Assembly (NCBI GenBank): GCA_910583895.1
Contig: CAJTYJ010000027.1
Location: 1-47,706, forward strand
Length of the DNA: 47,706 bases
Direction of reading: 5' to 3'
DNA from: an uncultured Lachnospiraceae bacterium
Lineage (GTDB): Bacteria > Bacillota > Clostridia > Lachnospirales > Lachnospiraceae
Shown here: positions 7,904 through 16,632 of the stretch, piece by piece
Position numbering within the stretch: position 1 is the stretch's first letter
Layout: each line of letters begins with the position of its first letter
Translations under genes and position numbers: made by a program
The notes under the pieces: generated by a model
Told to the model about the DNA's origin: nothing
What the model saw: the letters and a program-made list of their open reading frames with translations, nothing else
Database searches by the model: none

Positions 7904-7971
7904 CCGGATGCCCTGGTTCCAGAAGAATTTCGTTACGCGTCCGCGTTCTGAAATCCTCTCCGGGCATCCGG
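7904..7971 (-). ncRNA. Structured 5' leader of the methyltransferase operon
   Basis: On the transcript the arms CCGGATGCCC and GGGCATCCGG (7962-7971 and 7904-7913) form a perfect 10-bp stem closing a 48-nt domain. Inside it GATTTC can pair with GAAATT (one G-U) around the hairpin ACGC-GGAC-GCGT. The domain lies 37 nt before the start codon. I could not match it to THF, SAM, cobalamin or ZTP riboswitch consensus sequences. The rest of the 7868-8169 gap holds the palindrome GGCGCTATCGCC (8033-8044), a possible operator, and the divergent promoter of the next gene. Confidence 0.45.
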
Positions 7972-8116
7972 GGTATTGCTGTTTTCAAGCTCTGTTTTTT
8001 CTATAGATAAAGTGTAGCACAGAGCGCTTTTTGGCGCTATCGCCAGAAATGTTGATTTTGACTGCATGATTTCCTACATTTTATAGGAGGGGCATTGGAT
8101 CCCCTGATCTGAATGA

Positions 8117-8145
8117 TTGCACCCTGCTGTGTTTCATTGTATAAT
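8117..8145 (+). promoter_or_regulatory. Promoter of the first PucR-type regulator
   Basis: TTGCAC (8117-8122), 17 nt, then TATAAT (8140-8145). It overlaps the upstream in-frame ATG at 8113, so translation must begin at 8170. Confidence 0.8.
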
Positions 8146-8169
8146 AAGCAGCATAAAGGAGTGATCACC

Positions 8170-9699
8170 ATGTATTTAAGCGCTTTACTGATCGCCTGGC
8201 ATATCCAGAAGCAATATCCAAACACCATCGTCTCATCCTGGCTTTCCCGGGATCCGATCTTAAAATATCCTGTCCAATACGAAGGAATCATCCAGCCCGA
8301 GGACGGAATCATCTATCTGGTGGATGATCCTGGGCTTCCGCTGCCGGCCAGACGTCTGTCCAAAAATATGGTCCTGTTCACCGGCCGGTGCGCCCATCTG
8401 TCGGAATCCTGCAAACCAAGCTACTGTTTCCTTCCCAAGACCGTGACTGGCGGAGAACTTTTGTCTTTTCTCCAGAAGCTCTTCAATCACTATGACCGAT
8501 GGAACCAGAGCCTTATGGATTCCCGGCTCGCCAATGGCCCCATCCAGCAGCTTCTGGATCTGACGGATCCGGTCATTCCCAATCCCATGATGGTAGCAGG
8601 CAAAGATTTTGCAATCATCGCCTCCAAAAAACTCACCTACGGAAAACTGAAAAATTCTGTCCTCGGCTCCACGGAGGCGACCCAGCCCATTGTCAACGCC
8701 CTCAAGCAGGATGTCTACTATGAAGAGTCTTTTGACCGGACCGGATATTTTTATTATCCCGGCAATCAGGTGGCCACACCGAAGCTCTGCGTCAATATCC
8801 CAAGAGCCGGCAAGACCATGTTCCGTCTGATGATCTCCGAAGGAGAAGTTCCCCTCGATGACACCTTCGGATTCCTGCTGGAATATCTGGCAAAGATGAT
8901 CGCGCATGCTTTTTCCACCAACGTGGTCCAAAGCCGCGACAGCTCTTACAAGCTTCATCAGATCTTCCTGACGCTTCTTACCACTCCCAGCGCAGATTAT
9001 GTGGAGATCAGCCAGCAGCTGGTGGCGGCCGGCTGGCTTTCTTCCCATCATTATCTGTGCGTCCTGATCAATGTAAGTATCCTGGACACGAAGAATCTCA
9101 CCCTGCGCTCCATCTGCAGCTATGTGGAAGAGATCATTCCCGGTTCCTGCGCAGTGGAACATCAGGGAAATGCGGTCATCTATATCAACCTGTCCCTCTG
9201 TCCTCTGGATCAGAACCAGATTCATCAGAAGCTGGCCGGCTTTATCAGAGACAGCCTTCTGACCGCCGGGTACAGCAGAAGCATGCTGGGACATTTTAAC
9301 TTTTACCGGCAGTATGTCCAGGCTTCCACCGCACTCCAGGTGGGAAGCCGTCAGAATCCTTCCCGCTGGATCCACCAGTTCAACGAGATCGCCATGCATT
9401 ATATCTACGAACAGGCAACCCGGAAACTGCCTGCCTACATGATCTGTCATGAACGGCTTTTGGAACTGAAGTACGAAGATGAGGCCAACCATACGGAACT
9501 GTACCAGACTACCCGCTGCTACTTGGAGCTGCATCAGAGCATTGCCCGGACTTCCGAAGCACTGTTCATCCATCGAAGTACGCTCTTGTACCGGCTGGAC
9601 AAGATCCGGCACATACTGAAGACCGATTTCTCCGATCCCCAGGAACTGCTCTATCTGCTCCTGTCCTTCTACCTGATCGAAATGGAAGAACGACACTGA
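8170..9699 (+). CDS. PucR/CdaR-family transcriptional regulator
   Basis: A 509-residue regulator, probably controlling the neighbouring methyl-transfer genes. ATG 8170 is preferred because AAGGAG lies 8 nt before it and the promoter overlaps the earlier ATG. The C-terminus carries the PucR-type helix-turn-helix (SIARTSEALFIHRSTLLYRL, then DKIRHIL and the YLLLSFYL helix). The middle part (about 280-400) fits the CdaR GGDEF-like domain, and the N-terminal 250 residues fit a variable ligand-sensing region. It is divergent from the methyltransferase/corrinoid operon, a common layout for a local regulator. A second protein with the same architecture is encoded at 18407-19948. Confidence 0.85.
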   Translation: MYLSALLIAWHIQKQYPNTIVSSWLSRDPILKYPVQYEGIIQPEDGIIYLVDDPGLPLPARRLSKNMVLFTGRCAHLSESCKPSYCFLPKTVTGGELLSFLQKLFNHYDRWNQSLMDSRLANGPIQQLLDLTDPVIPNPMMVAGKDFAIIASKKLTYGKLKNSVLGSTEATQPIVNALKQDVYYEESFDRTGYFYYPGNQVATPKLCVNIPRAGKTMFRLMISEGEVPLDDTFGFLLEYLAKMIAHAFSTNVVQSRDSSYKLHQIFLTLLTTPSADYVEISQQLVAAGWLSSHHYLCVLINVSILDTKNLTLRSICSYVEEIIPGSCAVEHQGNAVIYINLSLCPLDQNQIHQKLAGFIRDSLLTAGYSRSMLGHFNFYRQYVQASTALQVGSRQNPSRWIHQFNEIAMHYIYEQATRKLPAYMICHERLLELKYEDEANHTELYQTTRCYLELHQSIARTSEALFIHRSTLLYRLDKIRHILKTDFSDPQELLYLLLSFYLIEMEERH

Positions 9700-9735
9700 T
9701 TTCCGCCTATCAAAAAAGAACATATGTTCTTATTA

Positions 9736-9990
9736 TGAAATCAAAGCCAGATAGTTTGTGCTTGCTTTTTTCTATACCAGAAACAATAACTCTTCCAGAA
9801 AAATCAGCGCCGGGCGGTTTACGCACGCTTTTCTTTCTACACCAGAAATAATAGCTCTTCGGAAAAGCCAACACCGGATGGCCTGCACCTGCTTTTCTTT
9901 CTACCTTGGAAACAATAGCTCTTTCAGAAAAATCAGCGCCGGATGGTTTGCGCACGCTTTCTTTTCTACACCGGAAACAGCAGCTCTTCC
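9736..9990. repeat. Degenerate tandem repeat, 64-65 nt units
   Basis: Full units run 9781-9845, 9846-9909 and 9910-9974, with a partial unit before them (from about 9736) and another after (9975-9990). Each unit begins near AAACAATAGCTCTT and ends near TTTCTACACCAG. The last partial unit is the coding 3' end of the ASKHA protein gene on the minus strand (its EELLFPV end), so the array looks like repeated duplication of that gene's end and downstream flank. It fills the gap between two convergent genes. Units are adjacent with no spacers, so this is not a CRISPR. Confidence 0.8.
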
Positions 9991-11195
9991 ATGAATGCAT
10001 CCGGAAATGCCTGGTCTCTGGCAAGTTCCAGAAATTCCGTCTCTTCCGCCATACGGCTGCAGATTTCGTATTCCTCCACATTCAGGGCCGCCCTCTGAGC
10101 TCCCTTTCCAGCCGCATTTCCAATGGGACGGATCCGGTCTTCCAGCTCTGCCGGAAACAGACCGACTGCACAGGCGCTGGCAGGATTCATATCATTTCCA
10201 AAAGAACCCGCAAACTGTACTTCCCGGATGTCCGAAAATCCGGCTCCGTAATGACTGCACAGCAGACGGATTCCGGCGGCTATGGCCGCTTTGGCGAGCT
10301 GCAGTTCCCGGATATCATTCTGGGAGACCCCCACTTTGGACGTAAAATACCAGGACTTCTCCATCCGTCCGGTCTCATCCATGGCCCCTGTTTTCAGCAG
10401 GCATGCCGCTGCGTCCAGAAGACCGGAACCACAGATTCCCACCGGTTCCGTCTCCCCGATCACATGATAGCAAAGCCTCCCGTTTTCCAGCGACACGTGA
10501 TTGATGGCACCATCATTGCCCCGCATGCCGCAGGATGTCTTCATCCCTTCAAAGGCAGGACCCGCCGCCGTGGAGCAGGCAATCCGCCTGTGGCGGCTGC
10601 CCAGTACCAGCTCTGCATTGGTGCCGATATCCACCAGAAGGATCAGCTCTTCCTGTTCACAGATACCGGAAGAGAGAATGCAGGCCACCGCATCGGCTCC
10701 CACGAAACCGCCGATATTGGGAAGCCACCACAGTTCAGCAGACGGATGAACCAGGATCCCGTGATCCAGAGCATTTCTTTTTATGGCTTCTTTCACTCTT
10801 GGTTCGTGGGGCGCCACCACCAGCGTGTCTGTGGGAATTTCCAGAAACAGATGGTGCATACAGGTATTGCCCACCATGACAATGCGGACGATGTCTTCAC
10901 TGCTCCTGCCGCATTCTCTGGCTGCTTCCCGAAGCAGATGGTTTACTGCCTCACCGGCGCAGCTGCTTAAGATCCCGGCTCCGTGTTCCAGTGCATAACT
11001 GCTTCTCGTGACCACATCCGCACCGTATTTTTTCTGCGGATTCAGCATACTCCTGACGGACAGCCGCCTGCCGGTCAGACCGTCCATCAGATATGCCACA
11101 ATGGTTGTGGAACCCAGATCCACCGCCGCCAGCAGAGGCTGTCTCACGTCTTCTAGTATTTCCGGATCCATATAAGGGATCTGACCCTTTTTCAT
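9966..11195 (-). CDS. ASKHA-fold corrinoid-activator-like protein lacking the 2Fe-2S domain
   Basis: A 409-residue protein of the RamA-like C-terminal family (DUF4445, ATPase of the ASKHA fold). Family members with an N-terminal ferredoxin domain use ATP to re-reduce inactive Co(II) corrinoid proteins. This copy has the ATPase signatures AAVDLGSTTIVAYLMDG, MVGNTCMHHLFL, LLVDIGTNAELVLG, STAAGPAFEG and the glycine motif ICGSGLLDAAA. It lacks the whole N-terminal cysteine-containing domain seen in its paralogue at 20138-21880, with which it aligns along its full length. The start chosen is ATG 11195 behind GGGGAG; ATG 11222 is possible. It is the last gene of a minus-strand run after the YjiH gene. 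It may need a separate reductase or regulate corrinoid activation. Confidence 0.85.
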   Translation of the reverse strand: MKKGQIPYMDPEILEDVRQPLLAAVDLGSTTIVAYLMDGLTGRRLSVRSMLNPQKKYGADVVTRSSYALEHGAGILSSCAGEAVNHLLREAARECGRSSEDIVRIVMVGNTCMHHLFLEIPTDTLVVAPHEPRVKEAIKRNALDHGILVHPSAELWWLPNIGGFVGADAVACILSSGICEQEELILLVDIGTNAELVLGSRHRRIACSTAAGPAFEGMKTSCGMRGNDGAINHVSLENGRLCYHVIGETEPVGICGSGLLDAAACLLKTGAMDETGRMEKSWYFTSKVGVSQNDIRELQLAKAAIAAGIRLLCSHYGAGFSDIREVQFAGSFGNDMNPASACAVGLFPAELEDRIRPIGNAAGKGAQRAALNVEEYEICSRMAEETEFLELARDQAFPDAFMEELLFPV

Positions 11196-11285
11196 ATCCA
11201 CTCCCCGCTTCCAAAACATCATTTACTGCCATGCCGCACGCAGTACCGCTGGAAAGAACGGCTGCTTTTTACGCAGTTCTTTCGG

Positions 11286-12710
11286 TCATGGAAACAACAG
11301 TATCGCAAAGATTCCCGTGATCACCACTGACAACAGCATCCGCTCCAGCCAGACGATAACCATGTCTTTAAAACTTACAGGAATATCCGTAGCCATCAGA
11401 CAGGGTACAAAACTGGCCAGGAAAATGATGGAGGTTACGGGAATCACCGCCATCATGTAGCGGGTCCGAAGACTCCACTCTCCCACGGTGACTAAAAGCG
11501 CCGGAAGCGTCACCTCGATAAAGGACACTGCCGCACCGGTGCAGGCTGTCACCGCTTCCGGTGCCGGTATGGAGAGCCGCATAAACGGATAGAAGATATA
11601 ACCAACCCAGCGCACCAGAGGCGTATACGTATAAAGAAGCACTCCCGCCGTGGCAAAAAAGGCGGTTCCGGACGCCACTGTCCCCAGGACTCCGATGGTC
11701 TCCTTCATGATATAGGCAATCCGCCTGCCCAGGGATTCCTGATTTTCGGCAGTCTGAAGTGCTTCCTCCCCGGCCACCATAAAAAGACGTTCCCGAATGG
11801 GAAGTTCTGGTTTGGGTTCCGCGCCCGGACAGAAACGGTCGGCGATCTGCTTCAGCGGATAGATCCGTACACCAATCAGGCTTACCAGAAGCGTAATCAA
11901 AAAGGCAGTCCAGAAGTACAGATTCCAGTATCCCCGTTCATTCAGTCCCGTATTGTTGGCCAGCACCAGAAGAAACCCAACAGATACGGTAGAAAAGCTG
12001 GTTCCGATGACCACGGCTTCCCGTTCGGTCATCCTTCCGGTCTTATACTGGTCGTTGACCGCAATATGTCCCACAGAGAAATTCCCCAGAAAGGCGGATA
12101 CCATGATCACCGCCGCGCGGCCCGGAAGTTTGAAGACCGGCCGCATGATGGGACGCACCAGCACTCCCACAAAGTCCACCAGTCCATAGTCCACTAAAAG
12201 CGGCAGGAACAAAGAGGCAGCCGGAATGGAGATGCAGATCGTCACCAGAATATTGTTCATGATGAATTCGCAGATGCTCTTCTCCCCCAGGGAAGCCACC
12301 GGATGGAAAAACCAGTCCATGAAAAACGGATTCCATCCAAAGTACAGCTCAAGCACTGCAAAACTAAGCAGTACAAAACCGATGACCTTAAAGACTGCAA
12401 ACACCGCCGCCACCTTTGTGGTATGCCAGAATTTGTCAGGTCTTAAGAAAAACAGATCCACGATGCTGTAGACACCGATCAGCCACACGACAAAAGGCAT
12501 GGCATGAAAATTCCCTGTAAATAAAGCGGCCTTTACCAGATTGGTAAAGTGTGAGACCAGTACGTTGGACTGGCCCGCCACCTTCCCCCACTTCCACAGA
12601 CCAAAGCTGATCTCATACTCCGGCACATAAAAGTTGATAAAAAACACATAGATGCCCACCAGGGAGAACAAAAGAAACTTGATCCAGGAAGATTTTTTAT
12701 ATTGTTTCAT
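11286..12710 (-). CDS. YjiH family membrane protein (nucleoside-recognition/Gate domain)
   Basis: A 474-residue integral membrane protein with about ten hydrophobic segments. It carries the gate-type motif region AFLGNFSVGHIAVNDQYKTG and a second FIEVTLPALLV repeat, as in YjiH and spore-maturation SpmA/SpmB-like proteins. The family's substrate is not established; a transport role is likely. It is 11 nt downstream of the flavoprotein reductase gene and should be co-transcribed with it, with AAAGGG before the ATG. A hairpin with GAAAGAAC arms (11252-11259 and 11276-11283) lies just after its stop codon and could separate it from the ASKHA gene. It may import the compound reduced by the neighbouring enzyme. 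Confidence 0.82.
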   Translation of the reverse strand: MKQYKKSSWIKFLLFSLVGIYVFFINFYVPEYEISFGLWKWGKVAGQSNVLVSHFTNLVKAALFTGNFHAMPFVVWLIGVYSIVDLFFLRPDKFWHTTKVAAVFAVFKVIGFVLLSFAVLELYFGWNPFFMDWFFHPVASLGEKSICEFIMNNILVTICISIPAASLFLPLLVDYGLVDFVGVLVRPIMRPVFKLPGRAAVIMVSAFLGNFSVGHIAVNDQYKTGRMTEREAVVIGTSFSTVSVGFLLVLANNTGLNERGYWNLYFWTAFLITLLVSLIGVRIYPLKQIADRFCPGAEPKPELPIRERLFMVAGEEALQTAENQESLGRRIAYIMKETIGVLGTVASGTAFFATAGVLLYTYTPLVRWVGYIFYPFMRLSIPAPEAVTACTGAAVSFIEVTLPALLVTVGEWSLRTRYMMAVIPVTSIIFLASFVPCLMATDIPVSFKDMVIVWLERMLLSVVITGIFAILLFP

Positions 12711-12721
12711 ATATGCCCTTT

Positions 12722-14671
12722 CTACAGATCCATGGCTGCGTGATATCCCTGATAGATGGCCATACAGATATTCGCCGGCCGGATACAGTCACCGATCCTT
12801 TTCACAATCGGAGCACTGTCCAGAAGAGATTCTGCTACGTCCTTTCTCGCTCTCTGGCCCACGGCACAGATCACGGAGCCTCCCGGCACCAGCACTTCTT
12901 CTTCGCCGGATTTACACCAGACGCCTTCTTTGGTGACCCGAAGTCCCTGATAGCCCATATGGCAGATCACTTTCTGATCTTCCAGTTCCTTCAGAAGAAT
13001 AGGACGATGACGGATATTGGCATCCGGCGCCAGCTCTGTGCGCATCTCCACCAGATGAACTTTCTTTCCTTCCCTTGCCAGATGTACCGCACTCTCGCAG
13101 CCTGCAAGACCGCCTCCTAAGACGATCACCTCACCGCTTTTCACCTTGTCCTTCTCCAGGTAATAATTGTTCACAACGACCACCTGATCCCCGTCGATTC
13201 CCGGAATCGGCGGAACGATGGGAGCAGAACCAACCGCAATGATCAGCGCATCCGCACCGATTTTTTCAGCGTATTCTGGTGTCACTTCCGTACCGGTACG
13301 GATCTCCACGCCTTCCAGCCTCGCCAGATGCTCAAGCGTCACCCCAAGCTCGTACATCTCATGTTTAAAATCAATGCCCTGCTCGCATTTGAGGATGCCG
13401 CCCAGACGGTCGCTCTTTTCGCACAGAATAACCTGATGGCCCCTTCTTGCGGCCGTCACTGCTGCTTCCAGACCGGCCACGCCGCCGCCCACGATCAGAA
13501 CCTTCCGTTTCTTCCTTGCCGGCTGCAGGTCCATGCCTTCCCACTCCCGTCCAATCAGCGGATTGACAGAACAGCGTCTGGTCTGGGTCGTTCCCCGCTC
13601 TGCCATGCAGACAAAGCAGCGCAGGCACCTTATGATCTCATCCTCCCGATTCTCCATCACCTTCGACGGAAGTTCCGGATCTGCCAGCAGCGCCCTTCCC
13701 ATGACCACGATATCCACTTTTCCGGAACCGATCAGTTCATCCATCATGGCCGGATCGTTCAGTCCGCCGATGGTCGCCACCGGTTTGGACACATGCTTTT
13801 TGATCTCTTCCGCCAGAAAAACATTGCATCCATGATCCCGGAACATGGACGGATGGGTGATAGAAAAGCCAAATTTGTAAGAACCGGCTGATACATGAAT
13901 CAGATCCACCAGATCCTCCACCGCCTGAGCGATCTTCACACCTTCCTCCAGGTCATAGCCGCCCTCGAACATCTCGGAGCCGCTCATGCGGAATTCAATA
14001 GGAAATCCGGGGCCTACCGCTTTACGGACTGCCTGCAGTACCTCTCTGGCCAGACGCACCCGATTCTCCAGGCATCCGCCGTACTCGTCGGTCCGATGAT
14101 TAAAATACGGGGACAGGAACTGATTGATGAGCCAGCCGTGCCCGCCGTGAACCATGATCATCTCATATCCGCAAAGTTTTGCCAGCTTTGCATTCTCATA
14201 ATATGCCTGTACAATGTCCTGTATCTGTTCCTTCGAAAGAGGGGTCACCGGAAGGCCGTCTGGTCTGGTACCTTCGCTTGGTCCATACTGAGTCATAGAC
14301 TCTTTTTTGTTTTTGTCCAGAAGATAGGTGCCTGCGTACTGGCCCGAATGGGACAACTCCACGCTGGGCACTGCGCCGTGTCTTTTGATGGCATCTGCCG
14401 TATAGGTAAAACTGGCCACGGACCCTACGGTCTGCGTATTCAGATGATACGCATGGGATGCATCGGTGGGAGGATGAACCATCAGCTCACTGACCGTCAC
14501 CGCCCCGGCTCCGCCCTTTGCTCGCAGCTCATAAAATGACGTGGATTTGGATCCGATGGTGCATTCCGGCGTGATCTCCGCACCGCTCATGGGCGCTGAG
14601 AACATCCGGTTCCGAAAAGTTACATTGCCGATGGTGATCGGCTTACAGAGATTTTTATATTTTCTGATCAT
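12722..14671 (-). CDS. FMN/FAD/4Fe-4S NADH:flavin oxidoreductase (ene-reductase)
   Basis: A 649-residue enzyme of the 2,4-dienoyl-CoA reductase/BaiCD/BaiH/trimethylamine-dehydrogenase type that reduces activated C=C bonds or performs related redox steps. The N-terminal old-yellow-enzyme TIM barrel (about 1-340) has HGGHGWLINQFLSPYFNHRT and GGCLENR. The iron-sulfur site is C349-x2-C352-x2-C355-x11-C367. FAD and NAD Rossmann motifs GGGVAGLEAA and GGGLAGCESA follow. The start is ATG 14671 with AGGAGG 6 nt upstream; an earlier in-frame ATG lacks a site. Relatives in gut clostridia reduce bile-acid intermediates, cinnamates and flavonoids. The neighbours (N-acetyltransferase, O-demethylase-like genes) make an aromatic enone or cinnamate a reasonable guess, but the substrate is not readable. 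Confidence 0.92.
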   Translation of the reverse strand: MIRKYKNLCKPITIGNVTFRNRMFSAPMSGAEITPECTIGSKSTSFYELRAKGGAGAVTVSELMVHPPTDASHAYHLNTQTVGSVASFTYTADAIKRHGAVPSVELSHSGQYAGTYLLDKNKKESMTQYGPSEGTRPDGLPVTPLSKEQIQDIVQAYYENAKLAKLCGYEMIMVHGGHGWLINQFLSPYFNHRTDEYGGCLENRVRLAREVLQAVRKAVGPGFPIEFRMSGSEMFEGGYDLEEGVKIAQAVEDLVDLIHVSAGSYKFGFSITHPSMFRDHGCNVFLAEEIKKHVSKPVATIGGLNDPAMMDELIGSGKVDIVVMGRALLADPELPSKVMENREDEIIRCLRCFVCMAERGTTQTRRCSVNPLIGREWEGMDLQPARKKRKVLIVGGGVAGLEAAVTAARRGHQVILCEKSDRLGGILKCEQGIDFKHEMYELGVTLEHLARLEGVEIRTGTEVTPEYAEKIGADALIIAVGSAPIVPPIPGIDGDQVVVVNNYYLEKDKVKSGEVIVLGGGLAGCESAVHLAREGKKVHLVEMRTELAPDANIRHRPILLKELEDQKVICHMGYQGLRVTKEGVWCKSGEEEVLVPGGSVICAVGQRARKDVAESLLDSAPIVKRIGDCIRPANICMAIYQGYHAAMDL

Positions 14672-14694
14672 ATCCGTCCTCCTTCTGAACCTGT

Positions 14695-15462
14695 TTACTC
14701 CTGCGTCAGGCAAAGTCCGAATTCTTCCTTCAGACATGCCTGCAATTCTTCTTTATCCTGTAGCTGTCTTTGGATGGTCTGATCTCCTTTTCGGATAACC
14801 AGCTCCATATCCGTCAGTGCTTTGCTGCCCCCGGGGGTGCACAGATTTACAACTCTTTTGTGAGAAAAGATCACGGCCGGATTTGCCGCACAGTAAAAAT
14901 TCAGCAGCTGGAAATCCGGCTGGAAAAACGGCTGGTCGTAAAACTGCAGCACCCCTTTCCACACCCCATTATGAAACCGCTCCACCAAAAGATCCACCGA
15001 TACCTCCCGTACCCGGAACTGTTCTTTTTCTATCTCCTGCTCCGAAGGTTCCAGCCGCAGAAGACCCTTTGGTCCAGGACCGCCATACCCCACGTCGCAC
15101 AGATATTTTCCGTCCGAAAGCCGCACTACAAGTGCCATATGAGACACAGGCGGAAGTACCTGTCTGTTCCAGACCACCCGCACCGCCACCGGATACACGG
15201 TAAATCCCAGTGCCCGAAGAAGCGCCAGAAACAGCGTATTCAGTTCAAAACAATAGCCCCCTCTGCACCGCTTTACGATCTTCTCAAACAGTTCTCCTTC
15301 GTCCAGAGACGGAACTTTCCCAAAGTCGCAGACATCCAGGTTCTCAAAAGGCACCCCTTCCAGATGCGCACGGATCAGTCCGTTCAGAGTCTCTTCATCC
15401 TTCCTGACCGGCCCTTCATATCCGATCCTCGCCAGGTATGCTTTTGCTTCCTCCTGATTCAT
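14695..15462 (-). CDS. Arylamine N-acetyltransferase
   Basis: A 255-residue NAT-family protein that moves an acetyl group from acetyl-CoA to arylamines or hydrazines. The catalytic triad is visible: Cys 71 in RCRGGYCFELN, His 108 in VSHMAL and Asp 123 in LCDVGYGG. Length and spacing are usual for bacterial NATs. It starts at an ATG with a GGGAGAGG site and ends 23 nt before the ene-reductase gene, so the two probably form one transcript after the terminator at 15528-15555. In gut bacteria such enzymes can modify aromatic drugs such as 5-aminosalicylate; the natural substrate here is unknown. Confidence 0.95.
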   Translation of the reverse strand: MNQEEAKAYLARIGYEGPVRKDEETLNGLIRAHLEGVPFENLDVCDFGKVPSLDEGELFEKIVKRCRGGYCFELNTLFLALLRALGFTVYPVAVRVVWNRQVLPPVSHMALVVRLSDGKYLCDVGYGGPGPKGLLRLEPSEQEIEKEQFRVREVSVDLLVERFHNGVWKGVLQFYDQPFFQPDFQLLNFYCAANPAVIFSHKRVVNLCTPGGSKALTDMELVIRKGDQTIQRQLQDKEELQACLKEEFGLCLTQE

Positions 15463-15527
15463 ACACCTCTCCCTTCTTTTCTAAAAAAATCCTGCCTTAC
15501 AAATACCATTTCCTGCAAAGTAAGAAA

Positions 15528-15555
15528 CCCCGAAGAGACAACCGCCTCTTCGGGG
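15528..15555 (-). terminator. Terminator after the UroD-family methyltransferase gene
   Basis: The arms CCCCGAAGAG and CTCTTCGGGG (15528-15537 and 15546-15555) form a 10-bp perfect stem with an 8-nt loop, followed on the minus strand by TTTCTTACTTT. It lies 13 nt after the stop codon. Confidence 0.8.
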
Positions 15556-15568
15556 CCCCGAATATCAG

Positions 15569-16579
15569 TTAGATCCCGTACACTTCTTTATTGTATTTTG
15601 CAATCTCATCATCAATGATGGGATCCACATGGGGGAACAGGCATCCCGGAGCACCGTAGGTGATGCACGGAATAAAGTGTCCGCCCGGCCCATAAGCTTC
15701 GCACGCTCTTCTGACTTCTTTGCGGATCTCTTCCTCTGTAGAATCTGCACGGTCCACGATGGAAGCGTCGATACCGCCCATAAGCGTCATCCTGCCGTTT
15801 AACTGCTTCTGCAGCTTCGGAATATCATTCTCCGGAATCACGCCCTGCCAGATATCAATTCCCAGGTCCACCATATCTTCTACGATCTGCTCCATGAAGG
15901 AATCTGCATGATGCATGATAATCACGCCTTTTTCTTTCATATAGCCATAGGTCTTTGCATAATTTGGCTTGATAAACTCACGCCAGGTGTCCGGACTTAC
16001 AAACAGTGAATTCTTGGACCCCCAGTCATCATGAGAAAGCATGACATCGGGTTTGATGTGATCCACAATCAGTTTCATATACTGGTAACGGTATTCTCCG
16101 ATGGCATTGCAAAGATCCATCATATCTTCCGGCTCCAGCAGGAAGTTCATGAGCATATCTTCAAATCCCATCAGGAAATGCAGGCGTTCAAAGACGCCGG
16201 TTGGCATAAATGCCATGACCAGTTCGCCTTTTGCCCGAATCTCTTCTGCCTGTTTGATAAAAGGCTCCCACAGCGCAGGATCGGAACAGTTGGCTTCCAG
16301 ATCCGGCATAACCAGCTGATCCTTCCATTCGGTAATCTCGCTGATCACCTTGTTCTCATCAGTCACATGAGGCATAGCCGCCACCTGACCTTCCGGCCAC
16401 AGGATCGTGGTCCCGAACCGGTCTTTCATGGGATCCATACCCGCCTTGCGTACCCCTCTGATATACGTAGATGCCGGGTTGGGCGGGAAAAATCTGGTTC
16501 CTTCATACTGTCTGGAAAGCCGCTCCGGTTTCCCGTCCGGTTTCAAAGTCTCAAGAAAATTCTGTACGGATGTAAGCAT
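15569..16579 (-). CDS. UroD-family (MtaA/MtvB-like) substrate:corrinoid methyltransferase
   Basis: A 336-residue protein of the uroporphyrinogen-decarboxylase fold. In acetogens such proteins are the first methyltransferase of O-demethylases, moving a methyl group from a methoxylated aromatic to a corrinoid protein. Visible features are PNPASTYIRG, HDDWGSKNSLFVSPDTW, FIKPNYAKTYGYMK, LMGGIDAS and a C-terminal PGGHFIPCITYG. The zinc site of MtaA/MtbA usually reads HxC plus a late Cys; here the equivalent stretch is MHHADS (His 223-224, Asp 226) with Cys 305 late, so the metal site is altered or differently used. True haem-pathway UroD is unlikely, since no haem genes are near and its N-terminal signature is absent. 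It has AAGGAGG before the ATG and a long structured leader. Confidence 0.8.
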   Translation of the reverse strand: MLTSVQNFLETLKPDGKPERLSRQYEGTRFFPPNPASTYIRGVRKAGMDPMKDRFGTTILWPEGQVAAMPHVTDENKVISEITEWKDQLVMPDLEANCSDPALWEPFIKQAEEIRAKGELVMAFMPTGVFERLHFLMGFEDMLMNFLLEPEDMMDLCNAIGEYRYQYMKLIVDHIKPDVMLSHDDWGSKNSLFVSPDTWREFIKPNYAKTYGYMKEKGVIIMHHADSFMEQIVEDMVDLGIDIWQGVIPENDIPKLQKQLNGRMTLMGGIDASIVDRADSTEEEIRKEVRRACEAYGPGGHFIPCITYGAPGCLFPHVDPIIDDEIAKYNKEVYGI

Positions 16580-16632
16580 TTTTTATGTCCTCCTTGATAT
16601 GATCAATTTTAAAACTGCTCTGATAAATAAGC

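Noticed and set aside
7869..7965. Small 36-codon frame inside the methyltransferase leader
   Set aside because: It has no ribosome binding site, overlaps the start of the real gene in another frame, and its sequence is explained by the stem structure.
8113..8169. Longer start of the first PucR regulator at ATG 8113
   Set aside because: It lies inside the TTGCAC-17-TATAAT promoter; ATG 8170 has AAGGAG.
9736..9990. Possible CRISPR array
   Set aside because: Units are adjacent with no spacers and are degenerate along their whole length; no cas gene is in the window.
9710..10081. 123-codon frame with internal repeats on the minus strand
   Set aside because: It is a reading of the 64-65-nt tandem array in the wrong frame of the ASKHA gene end.
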